Shown here piece after piece: positions 7,392-14,941 of a stretch of DNA of 23,276 bases. Every line of letters starts with the position of its first letter. The first letter of the stretch is position 1. The stretch spans positions 1 through 23,276 of the forward strand of contig CAKTWD010000015.1 of the NCBI GenBank assembly GCA_934630485.1. Reading direction: 5' to 3'. This stretch comes from an uncultured Eggerthellaceae bacterium. Lineage in GTDB: Bacteria; Actinomycetota; Coriobacteriia; Coriobacteriales; Eggerthellaceae. Both the position numbers and the translations under genes were made by a program. The notes below the pieces were generated by a model, which ran no database searches, had not been told where the DNA came from, and saw only the letters and a program-made list of their open reading frames with translations.

Positions 7392-9149
7392 ATGCTTGAG
7401 ACCGTCGACTTCAACGTCGAACCGCTTTCGAAAGAGGATTACAAGCCGGCCTACGATGAGCTTATGCAGAAGCTCATCCTTTTGCAACAGCGGGTGCGCC
7501 AGGAAGGTAAACCCGGTGTTGTCGTCTTGTTCGAAGGCTGGGGCGGTGCCGGTAAGGGCAGCCGCATTTCCGACCTTATGTACAACCTCGATGCGCGCGC
7601 CACAACCGTTCATGTCACCAAAGACATCGATGAAGAGGGCCTGAAGAAGTTCGCGGGCCGCAAGCACGGCGTCACCGGTTTCTACCCCGATATGAGCGAG
7701 TTTTGGGAGGCGCTTGGCGAGCGCGGTTCCACCACTATTTTCGATCGCGGCTGGTACACCACGGCTGTCGAGCGTGACTTGTTCGATACCTACGGCAGTA
7801 AGATCAGCGAGTCCGAGGCCAAAGAGCTCGAGGCTGCTCTGGTGAAAAGCAGCGACTCCGCTGCCAACGCGCGCGGCGACCTTCGGAACGACGTGTTGGG
7901 AAACTACCGTCAATACGCGTACAACTTCGAGCGCATGCTCGTGGCCGACGGCTACGTCGTGGTGAAATTCTTCGTCCATGTCACCGAGGAGATGCGCGAG
8001 AAGCGCATCAAAAAGCTTTACGACGATCCTTCAACCCGTTGGCGTGTCAGCGATTTCAAGTACCGCCACGCTAAAGACTACAAGCGCGAGTACGTGGTCT
8101 ACGATCGTCTTCTTGAGGGCTCGAACTTCGATTTCGCGCCTTGGACGCTGGTTAACGGCGAAGACAAGCGTCGCGCGAACCTCCTTATTGCCAAAACGCT
8201 GGTCGACGCCATTGAGCGCGCGCTCGATCAGGCTCCCGACGCTGCAGCAGAAGCCGCCGCGAAGGCGGCGCTGAAGAATTCGGCAAGCCAGATGATGCCC
8301 GAAGGCGAAGGGCTAGCTGCCGAAGAGCAGCAGCCCAATGCCGAGGCCGTGAGCGCCCAAGCCGAGGCCATGGCGAAGGAGCAGCAAAGCCTTGCTCCCA
8401 AGTCGTCCAAGTTCATCATCATGGCGGGCTACCCGCAGATCGACCACGACTCCCCGAAGCCGTCGCTTGACGAGGGGGAGTACCGCGTCGCCCTGAAGCG
8501 CGAGCAGAAGCGCCTGGCTCAGCTTGAAAACGAGATGTATCAGAAGCGCGTGCCCCTTATCCTGATGTTCGAGGGATGGGATGCAGCGGGCAAGGGCGGC
8601 GCCATCAAGCGCGTGGCCCAAGCGCTCGACGCCCGCGCTTACACGATCTTCCCAAGCCCGGCACCCACCAAGCCCGAGCTTGCGCATCCGCACTTGTGGC
8701 GTTACTGGACGCGTCTGCCGAAAGCCGGCCATGTCGGCATCTACGATCGCAGCTGGTACGGCCGCGTGCTGGTCGAGCGCATCGAGGGCTTTGCCTCTAC
8801 CGACGAATGGGCGCGCGCGTACGACGAGATCAACGAGTTCGAGTACGAGCTTGTGCAGTGGGGCGCCCTTCTGCTGAAGTTCTGGGTGGACGTCACGCCC
8901 GATGAGCAACTTGCCCGTTTCAAGTCGCGCGAGGCAGACCCCGCACGCCAGTGGAAGATCACCGATGAGGATTGGCGCAACCGCGACAAGTACCCTCAGT
9001 ACAAGGCTGCCGTCAACGACATGTTCCGCTTGACGTCGACTACGTATGCGCCGTGGGTGTTGCTTGACAGCAACGACAAGCTCTATGCGCGCGTCAAGGT
9101 TCTGCAAACGGTCAACGATGCTCTTGAGGCAAGGCTGCGCGACAAGTAA
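7392..9149 (+). CDS. ppk2: Two-domain class II polyphosphate kinase 2 (polyphosphate:AMP phosphotransferase)
   Basis: Class II PPK2 enzymes phosphorylate AMP to ADP using polyphosphate. The 585-residue protein holds two PPK2 domains. The first (about 20-280) has the P-loop EGWGGAGKG at 48-56 and the Walker B-like DRGWY at 118-122. The second (about 355-585) has EGWDAAGKGG at 394-403 and DRSWYG at 452-457. In the first domain the usual GWDAAGKG aspartate is glycine, which fits class II enzymes in which the N-terminal half is inactive and the C-terminal half catalytic. An Ala/Glu-rich linker (about 280-345) joins them. The start ATG follows AAAGGGG. The gene is divergent from ppx and ppk1 and has its own promoter. 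Fused architecture and motifs make the class firm; the AMP preference is from family knowledge. Confidence 0.93.
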   Translation: MLETVDFNVEPLSKEDYKPAYDELMQKLILLQQRVRQEGKPGVVVLFEGWGGAGKGSRISDLMYNLDARATTVHVTKDIDEEGLKKFAGRKHGVTGFYPDMSEFWEALGERGSTTIFDRGWYTTAVERDLFDTYGSKISESEAKELEAALVKSSDSAANARGDLRNDVLGNYRQYAYNFERMLVADGYVVVKFFVHVTEEMREKRIKKLYDDPSTRWRVSDFKYRHAKDYKREYVVYDRLLEGSNFDFAPWTLVNGEDKRRANLLIAKTLVDAIERALDQAPDAAAEAAAKAALKNSASQMMPEGEGLAAEEQQPNAEAVSAQAEAMAKEQQSLAPKSSKFIIMAGYPQIDHDSPKPSLDEGEYRVALKREQKRLAQLENEMYQKRVPLILMFEGWDAAGKGGAIKRVAQALDARAYTIFPSPAPTKPELAHPHLWRYWTRLPKAGHVGIYDRSWYGRVLVERIEGFASTDEWARAYDEINEFEYELVQWGALLLKFWVDVTPDEQLARFKSREADPARQWKITDEDWRNRDKYPQYKAAVNDMFRLTSTTYAPWVLLDSNDKLYARVKVLQTVNDALEARLRDK

Positions 9150-9209
9150 GCCCCACGCTTCGCGACCGCGTTCGCACGTGTCGGCGATGTTCTATGAAGG
9201 AGGAAGGCG

Positions 9210-9332
9210 ATGGAGAATATGGTGTTCGGGGTCATCCCCATGGACATGTTCTGGATCGTTCCCGCCATCATGGTGTGCGTAATCGTGTTTTTTGTGGCAA
9301 AAGGCTTCATCGACGAGATGAAGCGAAAATGA
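9210..9332 (+). CDS. Small single-span membrane protein, unknown function
   Basis: This 40-residue frame starts with ATG six bases after a perfect AAGGAGG Shine-Dalgarno (9197-9203), one of the strongest in the window. It begins MENMVFGVIPMDMF, then has a hydrophobic helix WIVPAIMVCVIVFFVAKGF (about residues 15-33), and ends in the charged IDEMKRK. It would span the membrane once with a charged cytoplasmic end. It lies 60 bases after the PPK2 gene and before a terminator, so it is probably the last gene of that transcript. No family is recognised; a role beside the polyphosphate enzyme or the following sortase is possible only by position. Confidence 0.7.
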   Translation: MENMVFGVIPMDMFWIVPAIMVCVIVFFVAKGFIDEMKRK

Positions 9333-9357
9333 CCTGATCGAACAGGTATTCTGATAG

Positions 9358-9390
9358 GCGCCTCCTTTTCGGGAGGCGCTTGTGTTTGTT
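9358..9390 (+). terminator. Intrinsic terminator after the small membrane protein
   Basis: GCGCCTCC (9358-9365) pairs with GGAGGCGC (9372-9379), followed by TTGTGTTTGTT. It closes the PPK2 and small-protein transcript. Confidence 0.8.
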
Positions 9391-9431
9391 CGCGGGCGCG
9401 GTTCTTCCGAGCATGCCCCGCTTCTCGTTGA

Positions 9432-9454
9432 CGCACCTGTCAAGCGTAGGTGCG
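9432..9454. repeat. Inverted repeat upstream of the sortase gene
   Basis: CGCACCT (9432-9438) and AGGTGCG (9448-9454) are exact reverse complements separated by 9 bases. A TTGACG hexamer (9428-9433) overlaps the left arm. It lies 35 bases before the sortase start, where an operator or 5' hairpin would be expected. Confidence 0.4.
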
Positions 9455-9488
9455 GTCGGCGACATCGACGAATGTGAAAGGACGGGGC

Positions 9489-10361
9489 ATGGCTGGAAAG
9501 CATGGTCGTGGGCGCAACGACTTCGACATGCGCGCTTACTATGGGCAGCCGCGTGCCATGAGCTCGGATTACGCTCGAGAGGGTTACGCGCAGAAGGCAC
9601 AGCGCCGTCGCAAAGGTCGCGCGTGGACGGTCGTGCTGATCGTCTCGCTTGTGGTTCTGGTCGTCTCGCTTGCGTCGCTTGGCGCAATCGGTTTCAGCTA
9701 CTGGCAAGGTCAGAAAGCCTACGACCGCGTTTCCCAAGCCGCCGATCTCGACGTCACTTCGAGCAACTCTTTCGACCTTGATTCGTCCATGGTCGATTGG
9801 AACGCCCTTTCGGCAATCAACCCCGACATCGTCGCGTGGGTTTACGTTCCGGGCACCAACATCAACTACCCTGTGGTCAAGGGCAACGACGACAGTTATT
9901 ATCTCACGCACGACTTCGAGGGTTCTGCGGGCGGAATCACCAACAACGGTTGCATCTTCCTGCACTACGATAACGCCAGCGATTTCTCCGACACGGGCAA
10001 CTTCATTTTCGGGCACCACCTGAATGACGGCACCATGTTCTCGGCAATTTCCGACGAGAAGTCGGTTGCCGATCATCGCACGGTGTACCTGTTCACGCCT
10101 ACGGTGAACATGAAGCTGCGTTCGTTCTCGCTTGTTCATTGCGGAGCAAACGACCCGCTTTTGCAGACCGAGTTTTCAAGCGTCGCCGCAAAGCGCACGT
10201 ACCTTATGGACATCATCGACAGGTCCACCGTTCAAATGAACGATGTGCCCGATGTTTCGAAGATCGATCAGTTCTTCGCATTCTCCACGTGCGATAATCA
10301 GATATCTAACGGCCGCTATGTGATGTTCTGCGCCGTCGAGAAAGTCGGCAGTGCCGCATAA
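9489..10361 (+). CDS. srtB: Class B sortase (membrane-anchored transpeptidase)
   Basis: Sortases cleave a C-terminal sorting signal and link the protein to the cell wall or to pilin. The 290-residue product has a basic cytoplasmic N-terminus (about 1-45), one membrane segment WTVVLIVSLVVLVVSLASLG (about 46-65, a little longer), then the catalytic beta-barrel. The catalytic triad is visible: His176 in IFGHHLND, Cys268 in FSTCDN and Arg276 in NGRYVMF. INPDIVAWVYVPGTNINYPVV is the segment typical of class B enzymes. The start ATG follows GAAAGGA. It ends 27 bases before purF with no terminator between, so the two are probably cotranscribed. No protein with a sorting signal is visible in the window, so its substrate must lie elsewhere. 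Confidence 0.92.
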   Translation: MAGKHGRGRNDFDMRAYYGQPRAMSSDYAREGYAQKAQRRRKGRAWTVVLIVSLVVLVVSLASLGAIGFSYWQGQKAYDRVSQAADLDVTSSNSFDLDSSMVDWNALSAINPDIVAWVYVPGTNINYPVVKGNDDSYYLTHDFEGSAGGITNNGCIFLHYDNASDFSDTGNFIFGHHLNDGTMFSAISDEKSVADHRTVYLFTPTVNMKLRSFSLVHCGANDPLLQTEFSSVAAKRTYLMDIIDRSTVQMNDVPDVSKIDQFFAFSTCDNQISNGRYVMFCAVEKVGSAA

Positions 10362-10388
10362 ACCGTAACTATTAGGGGGATCAATCGA

Positions 10389-11891
10389 ATGAGTGACGCG
10401 ATCGTGCCGGGCGAGCTGCCCGATCATCTCGAAGAGGAGTGCGGCGTTTTCGGCATCTTCGCTCCGGGCGAGGATGTTGCGCGCATGACCTGCTTCGGCC
10501 TTCAGGCCTTGCAACATCGTGGTCAGGAAAGCGCCGGCATCGCCGTCGGCGATGGCGAGTCCATGATCGTCTCGAAGGACCTTGGCCTGGTCACTCAGGC
10601 ATTCAACGAGTCCAGCTTGGCGGCGCTCACCGGATACGTTTCCATCGGTCACGTGCGCTATTCCACCAGCAGCTGCTCGGGCGACACCTGGGAAGCTGCC
10701 CAGCCTCATATTTCCGCCATCGATGACATGCTCATCGCCCTGGCTCACAACGGCACGTTGGTGAACACCAACGACCTGCGCGTCAAGACGGTCGAAGAGG
10801 GTATCCAGCTGCGCGCTGGCACCGACAGCGAGATCGCCGCGAAGCTCATCGGCCTGTACACTCAGCAGACCAGCCACATCCGTTCGGGCATCAAGCGCGC
10901 GATGGAGATCATCGAGGGAGCTTACGCCATGGTTCTCGCTTCGCCGACCGCCTTGTACGCGTTCCGCGACCCCAACGGCATCCGTCCGTTGTGCATCGGC
11001 ACGCTTCCTAATAACCGTGGCTGGGTTGTTTCCAGCGAGACGTGCGGTTTGGACATCGTCGGCGCCACGTACCTGCGCGATGTCGAGCCGGGCGAGGTCA
11101 TCAAGTTCAGCTTCTCGGGCATGGAAAGCGAACAGGCAATCGAGCCGCGTCGTCGCGCTTCCTGCATCTTCGAGTACGTTTACTTCGCACGCCCTGACAG
11201 CAACATCGACGGTCAGAGCGTTTACCAGGCTCGCCGTAACCTCGGCCGCATCATCGCGCGCGAGGCTCCGGCCGACGCAGATTTGGTTTTGGGTGTTCCC
11301 GATTCGGGTCTGCCCGCCGCACTTGGCTATGCCGAAGAAAGCGGCATCCCGTATTCCGACGGCATCATGAAGAACCGTTACGTCGGACGTACGTTCATCC
11401 AGCCCACGCAGGCCATGCGTCAACTGGGCGTTCGTTTGAAGCTCAACCCCTTGTCCTCGGTGCTTTCCGGCAAGCGCTTGATCGTCATCGACGACTCGGT
11501 CGTTCGTGGTAACACCTCGCGCCAACTCGTTCAGATGCTTCGCGACGCCGGCGCTGCCGAAGTTCACTTGCGCATCGTTTCGCCTGAGGTCACGTGGCCC
11601 TGCTTCTACGGCATCGATACCGATTCACGCGAGCAGCTTATCGCGGCCAACATGACCGTGCCCGAGATGTGCGAGTGGATGGGTGCCGATTCGCTGGCGT
11701 TCATCTCGGTAGAGGGTCTTCATGCGGCTGTCCCCGACTGCCGCCACGACGGCTTCTGCGACGCCTGCTTCACAGGCGACTACGCGGTTCCCATCCCTGC
11801 GGCCATGTCGAAGAAGTCGTTCCTCACCAAGCGCGAGCTGTTCGAGGAGTCGTATTCGAAGGGCGAGCAGGGCGACCCCATCATGCCGTAG
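10389..11891 (+). CDS. purF: Amidophosphoribosyltransferase
   Basis: PurF makes phosphoribosylamine from PRPP and glutamine, the committed step of purine synthesis. The 500-residue product opens with a 17-residue propeptide; Cys18 (EECGVFGIF) would become the N-terminal glutamine nucleophile after cleavage. The Ntn-hydrolase half contains LQHRGQESAGI, GHVRYST and NGTLVN. The phosphoribosyltransferase half carries the PRPP loop VIDDSVVRGNTS at 366-377. Cysteines 259, 405, 457 and 460 (the last two in CDACF) match the four-cysteine 4Fe-4S pattern of Bacillus-type PurF, so an oxygen-sensitive cluster is expected. The ribosome-binding site is AGGGGGATC. It follows the sortase closely and precedes purM by 79 bases. 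Confidence 0.97.
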   Translation: MSDAIVPGELPDHLEEECGVFGIFAPGEDVARMTCFGLQALQHRGQESAGIAVGDGESMIVSKDLGLVTQAFNESSLAALTGYVSIGHVRYSTSSCSGDTWEAAQPHISAIDDMLIALAHNGTLVNTNDLRVKTVEEGIQLRAGTDSEIAAKLIGLYTQQTSHIRSGIKRAMEIIEGAYAMVLASPTALYAFRDPNGIRPLCIGTLPNNRGWVVSSETCGLDIVGATYLRDVEPGEVIKFSFSGMESEQAIEPRRRASCIFEYVYFARPDSNIDGQSVYQARRNLGRIIAREAPADADLVLGVPDSGLPAALGYAEESGIPYSDGIMKNRYVGRTFIQPTQAMRQLGVRLKLNPLSSVLSGKRLIVIDDSVVRGNTSRQLVQMLRDAGAAEVHLRIVSPEVTWPCFYGIDTDSREQLIAANMTVPEMCEWMGADSLAFISVEGLHAAVPDCRHDGFCDACFTGDYAVPIPAAMSKKSFLTKRELFEESYSKGEQGDPIMP

Positions 11892-11910
11892 GCAGCGCGC
11901 CTTTCCAGCG

Positions 11911-11919
11911 TGATACAAT
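11911..11919 (+). promoter_or_regulatory. Extended -10 promoter upstream of purM
   Basis: TGA-TACAAT matches the extended -10 consensus with one hexamer mismatch. It lies between purF and purM with a plausible leader of about 45 bases containing a small GGGC-ATAA-GCCC hairpin (11935-11946). No terminator precedes it, so purM may be read both from here and from upstream. Confidence 0.5.
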
Positions 11920-11970
11920 TCCGATAACCCAGACGGGCATAAGCCCAAGCTGACATTCCAAGGAGACATC

Positions 11971-13053
11971 ATGGCAGATCAACCTGAAGGCCAGATCACC
12001 TACGCAAGCGCAGGCGTCGACATCGAAGAGGGTGCTCGCGCCGTCGACGCAATCAAGAAGACGGTTCACTCCACCTATCGTCCCGAGGTCATCGGTGACA
12101 TCGGCGGTTTCGGCGGCCTGTTCAGCATCGCTGCTGCTAAGGATATGGAAGAGCCGGTTTTGGTTTCTGGAACCGATGGCGTTGGCACCAAGCTGAAGGT
12201 TGCCCAGCTTTCCGGTAAGAACTCCACCGTGGGCATCGACCTGGTTGCCATGTGTGCCAACGACATCCTTGCCACCGGTGCCGAGCCGCTGTTCTTCTTG
12301 GACTATGTGGCCACGGGCAAGATCGACTCCACTTCCATGGCCGAGATCGTCGGCGGCATCGGCGAGGGTTGCCGTCAGGCTGGTTGCGCCCTTATCGGCG
12401 GCGAGATGGCCGAACATCCGGGCGTTATGGATCCTGACGATTATGATCTTTCCGGCTTCTGCGTGGGCATCGTTGACAAGGTCAAGATGCTCGATCCCGC
12501 AAACGTTGTCGAGGGTGACGTGCTTATCGGTCTTGCTTCCAGCGGACTTCACTCCAACGGTTACTCCCTTGCCCGCAAGGTTTGCATGGGCGACAAGGGC
12601 CTCGACGAGCTTTCCGCTCCGCTTGACCAGCTCGAAGGTCAAAGCGTCATCGATGCGCTGCTTACCCCCACGCGCATGTACGTCAAGCCGGTTCGTGCCG
12701 TCATCAATCAGCTTCCCGACGCCGTTCATGCGCTTGCTCACATTACCGGCGGCGGCATCACCGAGAACCTGAACCGCGCCCTTAACGACAAGGTTGACGC
12801 GCTGGTTGAGGTGGGCACCTGGAAGCTTCCGCCCATCGTTCGCTACGCATGCGATAAGGCAAGCTTGTCCGTCGAAGAGGCCCTGAAGACGTTCAATATG
12901 GGTTTGGGCCTGGTTCTCATCGTCGACCCCGCGCAGGTTGACGACGTCATGGCCGCTATTGCTGAAGCAGGCGAGACGCCCATGGTTGTGGGCAAGATCG
13001 TTCCCGGCACCGGCATCGTCCGTTACCAGAACGAGGACGCCCTGTTCGCGTAG
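11971..13053 (+). CDS. purM: Phosphoribosylformylglycinamidine cyclo-ligase (AIR synthetase)
   Basis: PurM closes FGAM to AIR using ATP, the fifth step of purine synthesis. The 360-residue product has the family landmarks: YASAGVDIEEG at 11-21, the SGTDGVGTK nucleotide loop at 66-74, CANDILATGAEPLFFLDY, GGEMAEHPG, the GLHSNGYSLAR segment, and HITGGGITENL near the C-terminal domain. The start follows AAGGAGA at the right distance. The start is slightly extended relative to many PurM proteins but no better one is visible. It is followed by a strong terminator before purN. Confidence 0.97.
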   Translation: MADQPEGQITYASAGVDIEEGARAVDAIKKTVHSTYRPEVIGDIGGFGGLFSIAAAKDMEEPVLVSGTDGVGTKLKVAQLSGKNSTVGIDLVAMCANDILATGAEPLFFLDYVATGKIDSTSMAEIVGGIGEGCRQAGCALIGGEMAEHPGVMDPDDYDLSGFCVGIVDKVKMLDPANVVEGDVLIGLASSGLHSNGYSLARKVCMGDKGLDELSAPLDQLEGQSVIDALLTPTRMYVKPVRAVINQLPDAVHALAHITGGGITENLNRALNDKVDALVEVGTWKLPPIVRYACDKASLSVEEALKTFNMGLGLVLIVDPAQVDDVMAAIAEAGETPMVVGKIVPGTGIVRYQNEDALFA

Positions 13054-13068
13054 GCATGTTTCTTTGCA

Positions 13069-13106
13069 GGCCCGCTGCCGAATCGCGGTGGGCCTTTTCT
13101 TGTTTC
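13069..13106 (+). terminator. Intrinsic terminator between purM and purN
   Basis: GGCCCGCTGC (13069-13078) pairs with GCGGTGGGCC (13085-13094) over 10 pairs including two G-U wobbles, followed by TTTTCTTGTTTC. It starts 15 bases after the purM stop and lies inside an otherwise continuous purine gene cluster. Confidence 0.85.
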
Positions 13107-13140
13107 CAGTGCAAATTCCCAAGGGAAGGCAGGCGGTAAG

Positions 13141-13761
13141 GTGAAAGACGGCAAACTCAAAGTCGGCGTTTTGGTTTCAGGAAGCGGGACCAATCTTCAG
13201 GCCATCATCGATGCGGCAAACGAAGGTCTTCCTGTTGAGGTCGTACTGGTTGTTTCGTCGCGTCCCGATGCGTACGGCATCGAGCGCGCGAAGGCTGCAG
13301 GCATTCCCACGCTGGTTTTGAACCGCGATGTTTACGCCGATCCGAAGGCCGCCGACAAGCGCATTGCCGACGCCCTTGTCGAAGCAGGCGCCCAATACGT
13401 GGTTATGGCCGGTTACATGCGCAAGGTCACCCCGGTGCTGCTTAACGCGTTTCCCGACCGCGTGCTGAACCTGCATCCGGCTTTGCTTCCTTCGTTCAAG
13501 GGAGCTCATGCCATCGACGATGCTTGGAATGCGGGCGTGAAAGTGACGGGCGTCACCGTTCACTTGGCAAACGAGGACTACGATAAGGGCCCGATCGTTG
13601 CTCAAGAACCCGTCGCTGTGCTTGAGGATGACGATCTGGATTCCCTTGAGGCACGTATCCATCAGGTTGAACACGAGCTGTATCCGCGTGTTCTTGGCTG
13701 GATCGCCGAGGGCCGCATGAGCCTTGATGCCGACAGGCATATCCATATCGCTTTGGGGTAG
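13141..13761 (+). CDS. purN: Phosphoribosylglycinamide formyltransferase
   Basis: PurN transfers a formyl group from 10-formyl-THF to GAR, the third step of purine synthesis. The 206-residue product starts at GTG; upstream purine-rich AAGGGAAGG (13121-13129) is the best ribosome site, at a rather long spacing, with a closer GGCGG possible. SGSGTNLQ (13-20) binds the substrate phosphate. The catalytic residues are Asn110 and His112 in LNLHPALLPSFKGAHA and Asp148 in NEDYDKGPIVAQ, with the same spacing as E. coli Asn106, His108 and Asp144. It lies between a terminator and the PurH-like gene, which starts 12 bases after its stop. Confidence 0.97.
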   Translation: MKDGKLKVGVLVSGSGTNLQAIIDAANEGLPVEVVLVVSSRPDAYGIERAKAAGIPTLVLNRDVYADPKAADKRIADALVEAGAQYVVMAGYMRKVTPVLLNAFPDRVLNLHPALLPSFKGAHAIDDAWNAGVKVTGVTVHLANEDYDKGPIVAQEPVAVLEDDDLDSLEARIHQVEHELYPRVLGWIAEGRMSLDADRHIHIALG

Positions 13762-13773
13762 TAGGGAAGCATC

Positions 13774-14292
13774 ATGCATAATCCCAAGGTGGAGCGGGCT
13801 CTGTTCGCGGTGTCCGACGTTCAAGAATCCGCGCGTTTCGCCGAACAGCTGCAGAGGCGCTGGGGCGTTGCCGTGTCGTGCGATTCGCTGCTTGTCGATG
13901 CGTTTGCACAGGCGGGTGTGAAAGCGGCGGCAGTGGACCTATCTCTTGGTGCCGAGGGCATCGTCGATGGGTTCGATATGCTGGTTGCAGACGTTCCCGA
14001 TTTCGACGAGGTCGTTCTTTCGGGGGCGAACTTCCCTGCTTGCATAAAGAGCATCGAGCTGCGTCGCATGGCGCTTCTTCGCGCGGCGGCGAAGCGCTTC
14101 GATGAGATCGCCGTCGTGTGTGATTTGGACGACTGCGACGACATCTTGCAGGAGCTCGCCGACAACAAGGGCGCCACGTTGTATGAGACACGTATTCGCA
14201 ATGCGCATGACGCGTTTCAAATGTCCAGCGACTACGATTACGATATCGCCGAATGGCTTGGCGCCAAGCTTGGCATTGAGTCGCAGCATTAG
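13774..14292 (+). CDS. Shortened, divergent homologue of the PurH IMP-cyclohydrolase domain
   Basis: The 172-residue protein aligns by eye with the N-terminal (MGS-fold) domain of PurH, which closes FAICAR to IMP. ERALFAVSD matches PurH KRALISVSD, LLRAAAKRFDEIAVVCD (101-117) matches MLRAAAKNHxDVxVVVD, LQELADNKGATLYETR (125-140) matches the following helix, and the end (AFQMSSDYDYDIAEWLG) matches FxHTAAYDxxIAxYL. Key PurH elements are absent. STGGT is replaced by SCDSL, the RVKTLHPK-IHGG segment of about 40 residues is deleted, and the IDIGGP glycines are ELRRM. The whole AICAR formyltransferase domain is also missing. The protein is therefore probably not a normal IMP cyclohydrolase; it may be a regulator or a partner of other purine enzymes. 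A ribosome site (AGGGAAG) precedes the ATG and the gene follows purN by 12 bases, so it is probably cotranscribed and is not an obvious pseudogene. Confidence 0.75.
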   Translation: MHNPKVERALFAVSDVQESARFAEQLQRRWGVAVSCDSLLVDAFAQAGVKAAAVDLSLGAEGIVDGFDMLVADVPDFDEVVLSGANFPACIKSIELRRMALLRAAAKRFDEIAVVCDLDDCDDILQELADNKGATLYETRIRNAHDAFQMSSDYDYDIAEWLGAKLGIESQH

Positions 14293-14342
14293 TCCAAGTG
14301 CATGGACAAGCGCTTAGCATGGCCCTTAAAATCAAGTAAAAG

Positions 14343-14375
14343 AAAGTGCCTTCGCCAGTTTGGCAAAGGCACTTT
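14343..14375. terminator. Bidirectional terminator between convergent genes
   Basis: AAAGTGCCTT (14343-14352) and AAGGCACTTT (14366-14375) form a perfect 10-bp stem enclosing a second small hairpin, GCCA-GTT-TGGC (14354-14364). T-rich sequence follows on the plus strand, and CTTTCTTTTACTTG follows on the minus strand. It serves the PurH-like gene and the convergent minus-strand gene. Confidence 0.88.
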
Positions 14376-14412
14376 TGCGTCTATGGGGTAGAGATCTGTT
14401 TGGGTGTGGGTT

Positions 14413-14892
14413 TTACAAGTACGCGAGATAACCCAGGTAGTTCTCGTATGCTTGGGCGCTGGCGGGAACCTTGAAGGTGACGTCTTGCCCGTAGGCGTTC
14501 ACGCCGATGTAGCTGGGGTCGCTGTACGTGGTGATGGTGGCGTTTGTGCCGTTGGCGTTCACGTCGTACGAACCGGTTGCGGTGGCGCCTTGCGGGGAAG
14601 AAACCGCCGTCCAGTTGTTCACGTCAAGGTTCGAGATCCCGGCTTGTACTTGATCGGCGGGAATGCCGGTTGCCTGCGAGATCTTGCTTACGTTGTTCTG
14701 AAGCGTGTTGTTGACCTTCGACTTCACGCCGCTGGCGTCGATTGCCGCATTGAGCGCAGTGGTTTTCGCTGCATCGAAGGGGTTTTCGATCTTGCCGGTT
14801 GAGCTGAGGGTTCCGGTGAAGAAGCAGATGGACCCGATGATGACGAGGGCGACGATGGCGCCTGTGATGGTTTTTGCAATTGATTTCAACAT
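14413..14892 (-). CDS. Membrane-anchored extracytoplasmic protein, function unknown
   Basis: No family is recognised. With the ATG at 14892 the product is 159 residues. A short basic start (MLKSIAKTITG) and one hydrophobic span, AIVALVIIGSICFFTG (about 12-27), suggest a single membrane anchor or uncleaved signal. The cysteine in GSIC does not fit a lipobox well. The rest would lie outside the membrane: a polar helical region (DAAKTTALNAAIDASGV onwards), then a Thr/Asn/Ser-rich region with alternating patterns that suggest beta strands. It ends with an aromatic-rich YENYLGYLAYL. Ribosome sites are weak for both this ATG (CAGGGC close by) and an upstream GTG at 14937, so the start is uncertain. 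It converges on the purine cluster with a shared terminator. Confidence 0.7.
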   Translation of the reverse strand: MLKSIAKTITGAIVALVIIGSICFFTGTLSSTGKIENPFDAAKTTALNAAIDASGVKSKVNNTLQNNVSKISQATGIPADQVQAGISNLDVNNWTAVSSPQGATATGSYDVNANGTNATITTYSDPSYIGVNAYGQDVTFKVPASAQAYENYLGYLAYL

Positions 14893-14911
14893 GCCCTGCA
14901 GTATGACTGAC

Positions 14912-14941
14912 GGTTGTGAAGTCGCTGTGCCGATCACAACC
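14912..14941. repeat. 8-bp inverted repeat upstream of the minus-strand membrane-protein gene
   Basis: GGTTGTGA (14912-14919) and TCACAACC (14934-14941) are exact reverse complements separated by 14 bases, about 20 bases upstream of the favoured start of the minus-strand gene. It could be an operator for that gene or a leader hairpin. If translation starts at the upstream GTG (14937), it would be within the coding sequence. Confidence 0.4.

Noticed and set aside
10176..11567. A 463-residue open frame antisense to purF, and a similar one opposite purM (11881-13122).
   Set aside because: Both are explained by codon bias in the sense genes and lack start signals.
14912..14941. A CRP/FNR-type site suggested by the TGTGA and TCACA half-sites.
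   Set aside because: The half-sites are 14 bases or more apart, not the 6 bases required, so only the general inverted repeat is reported.
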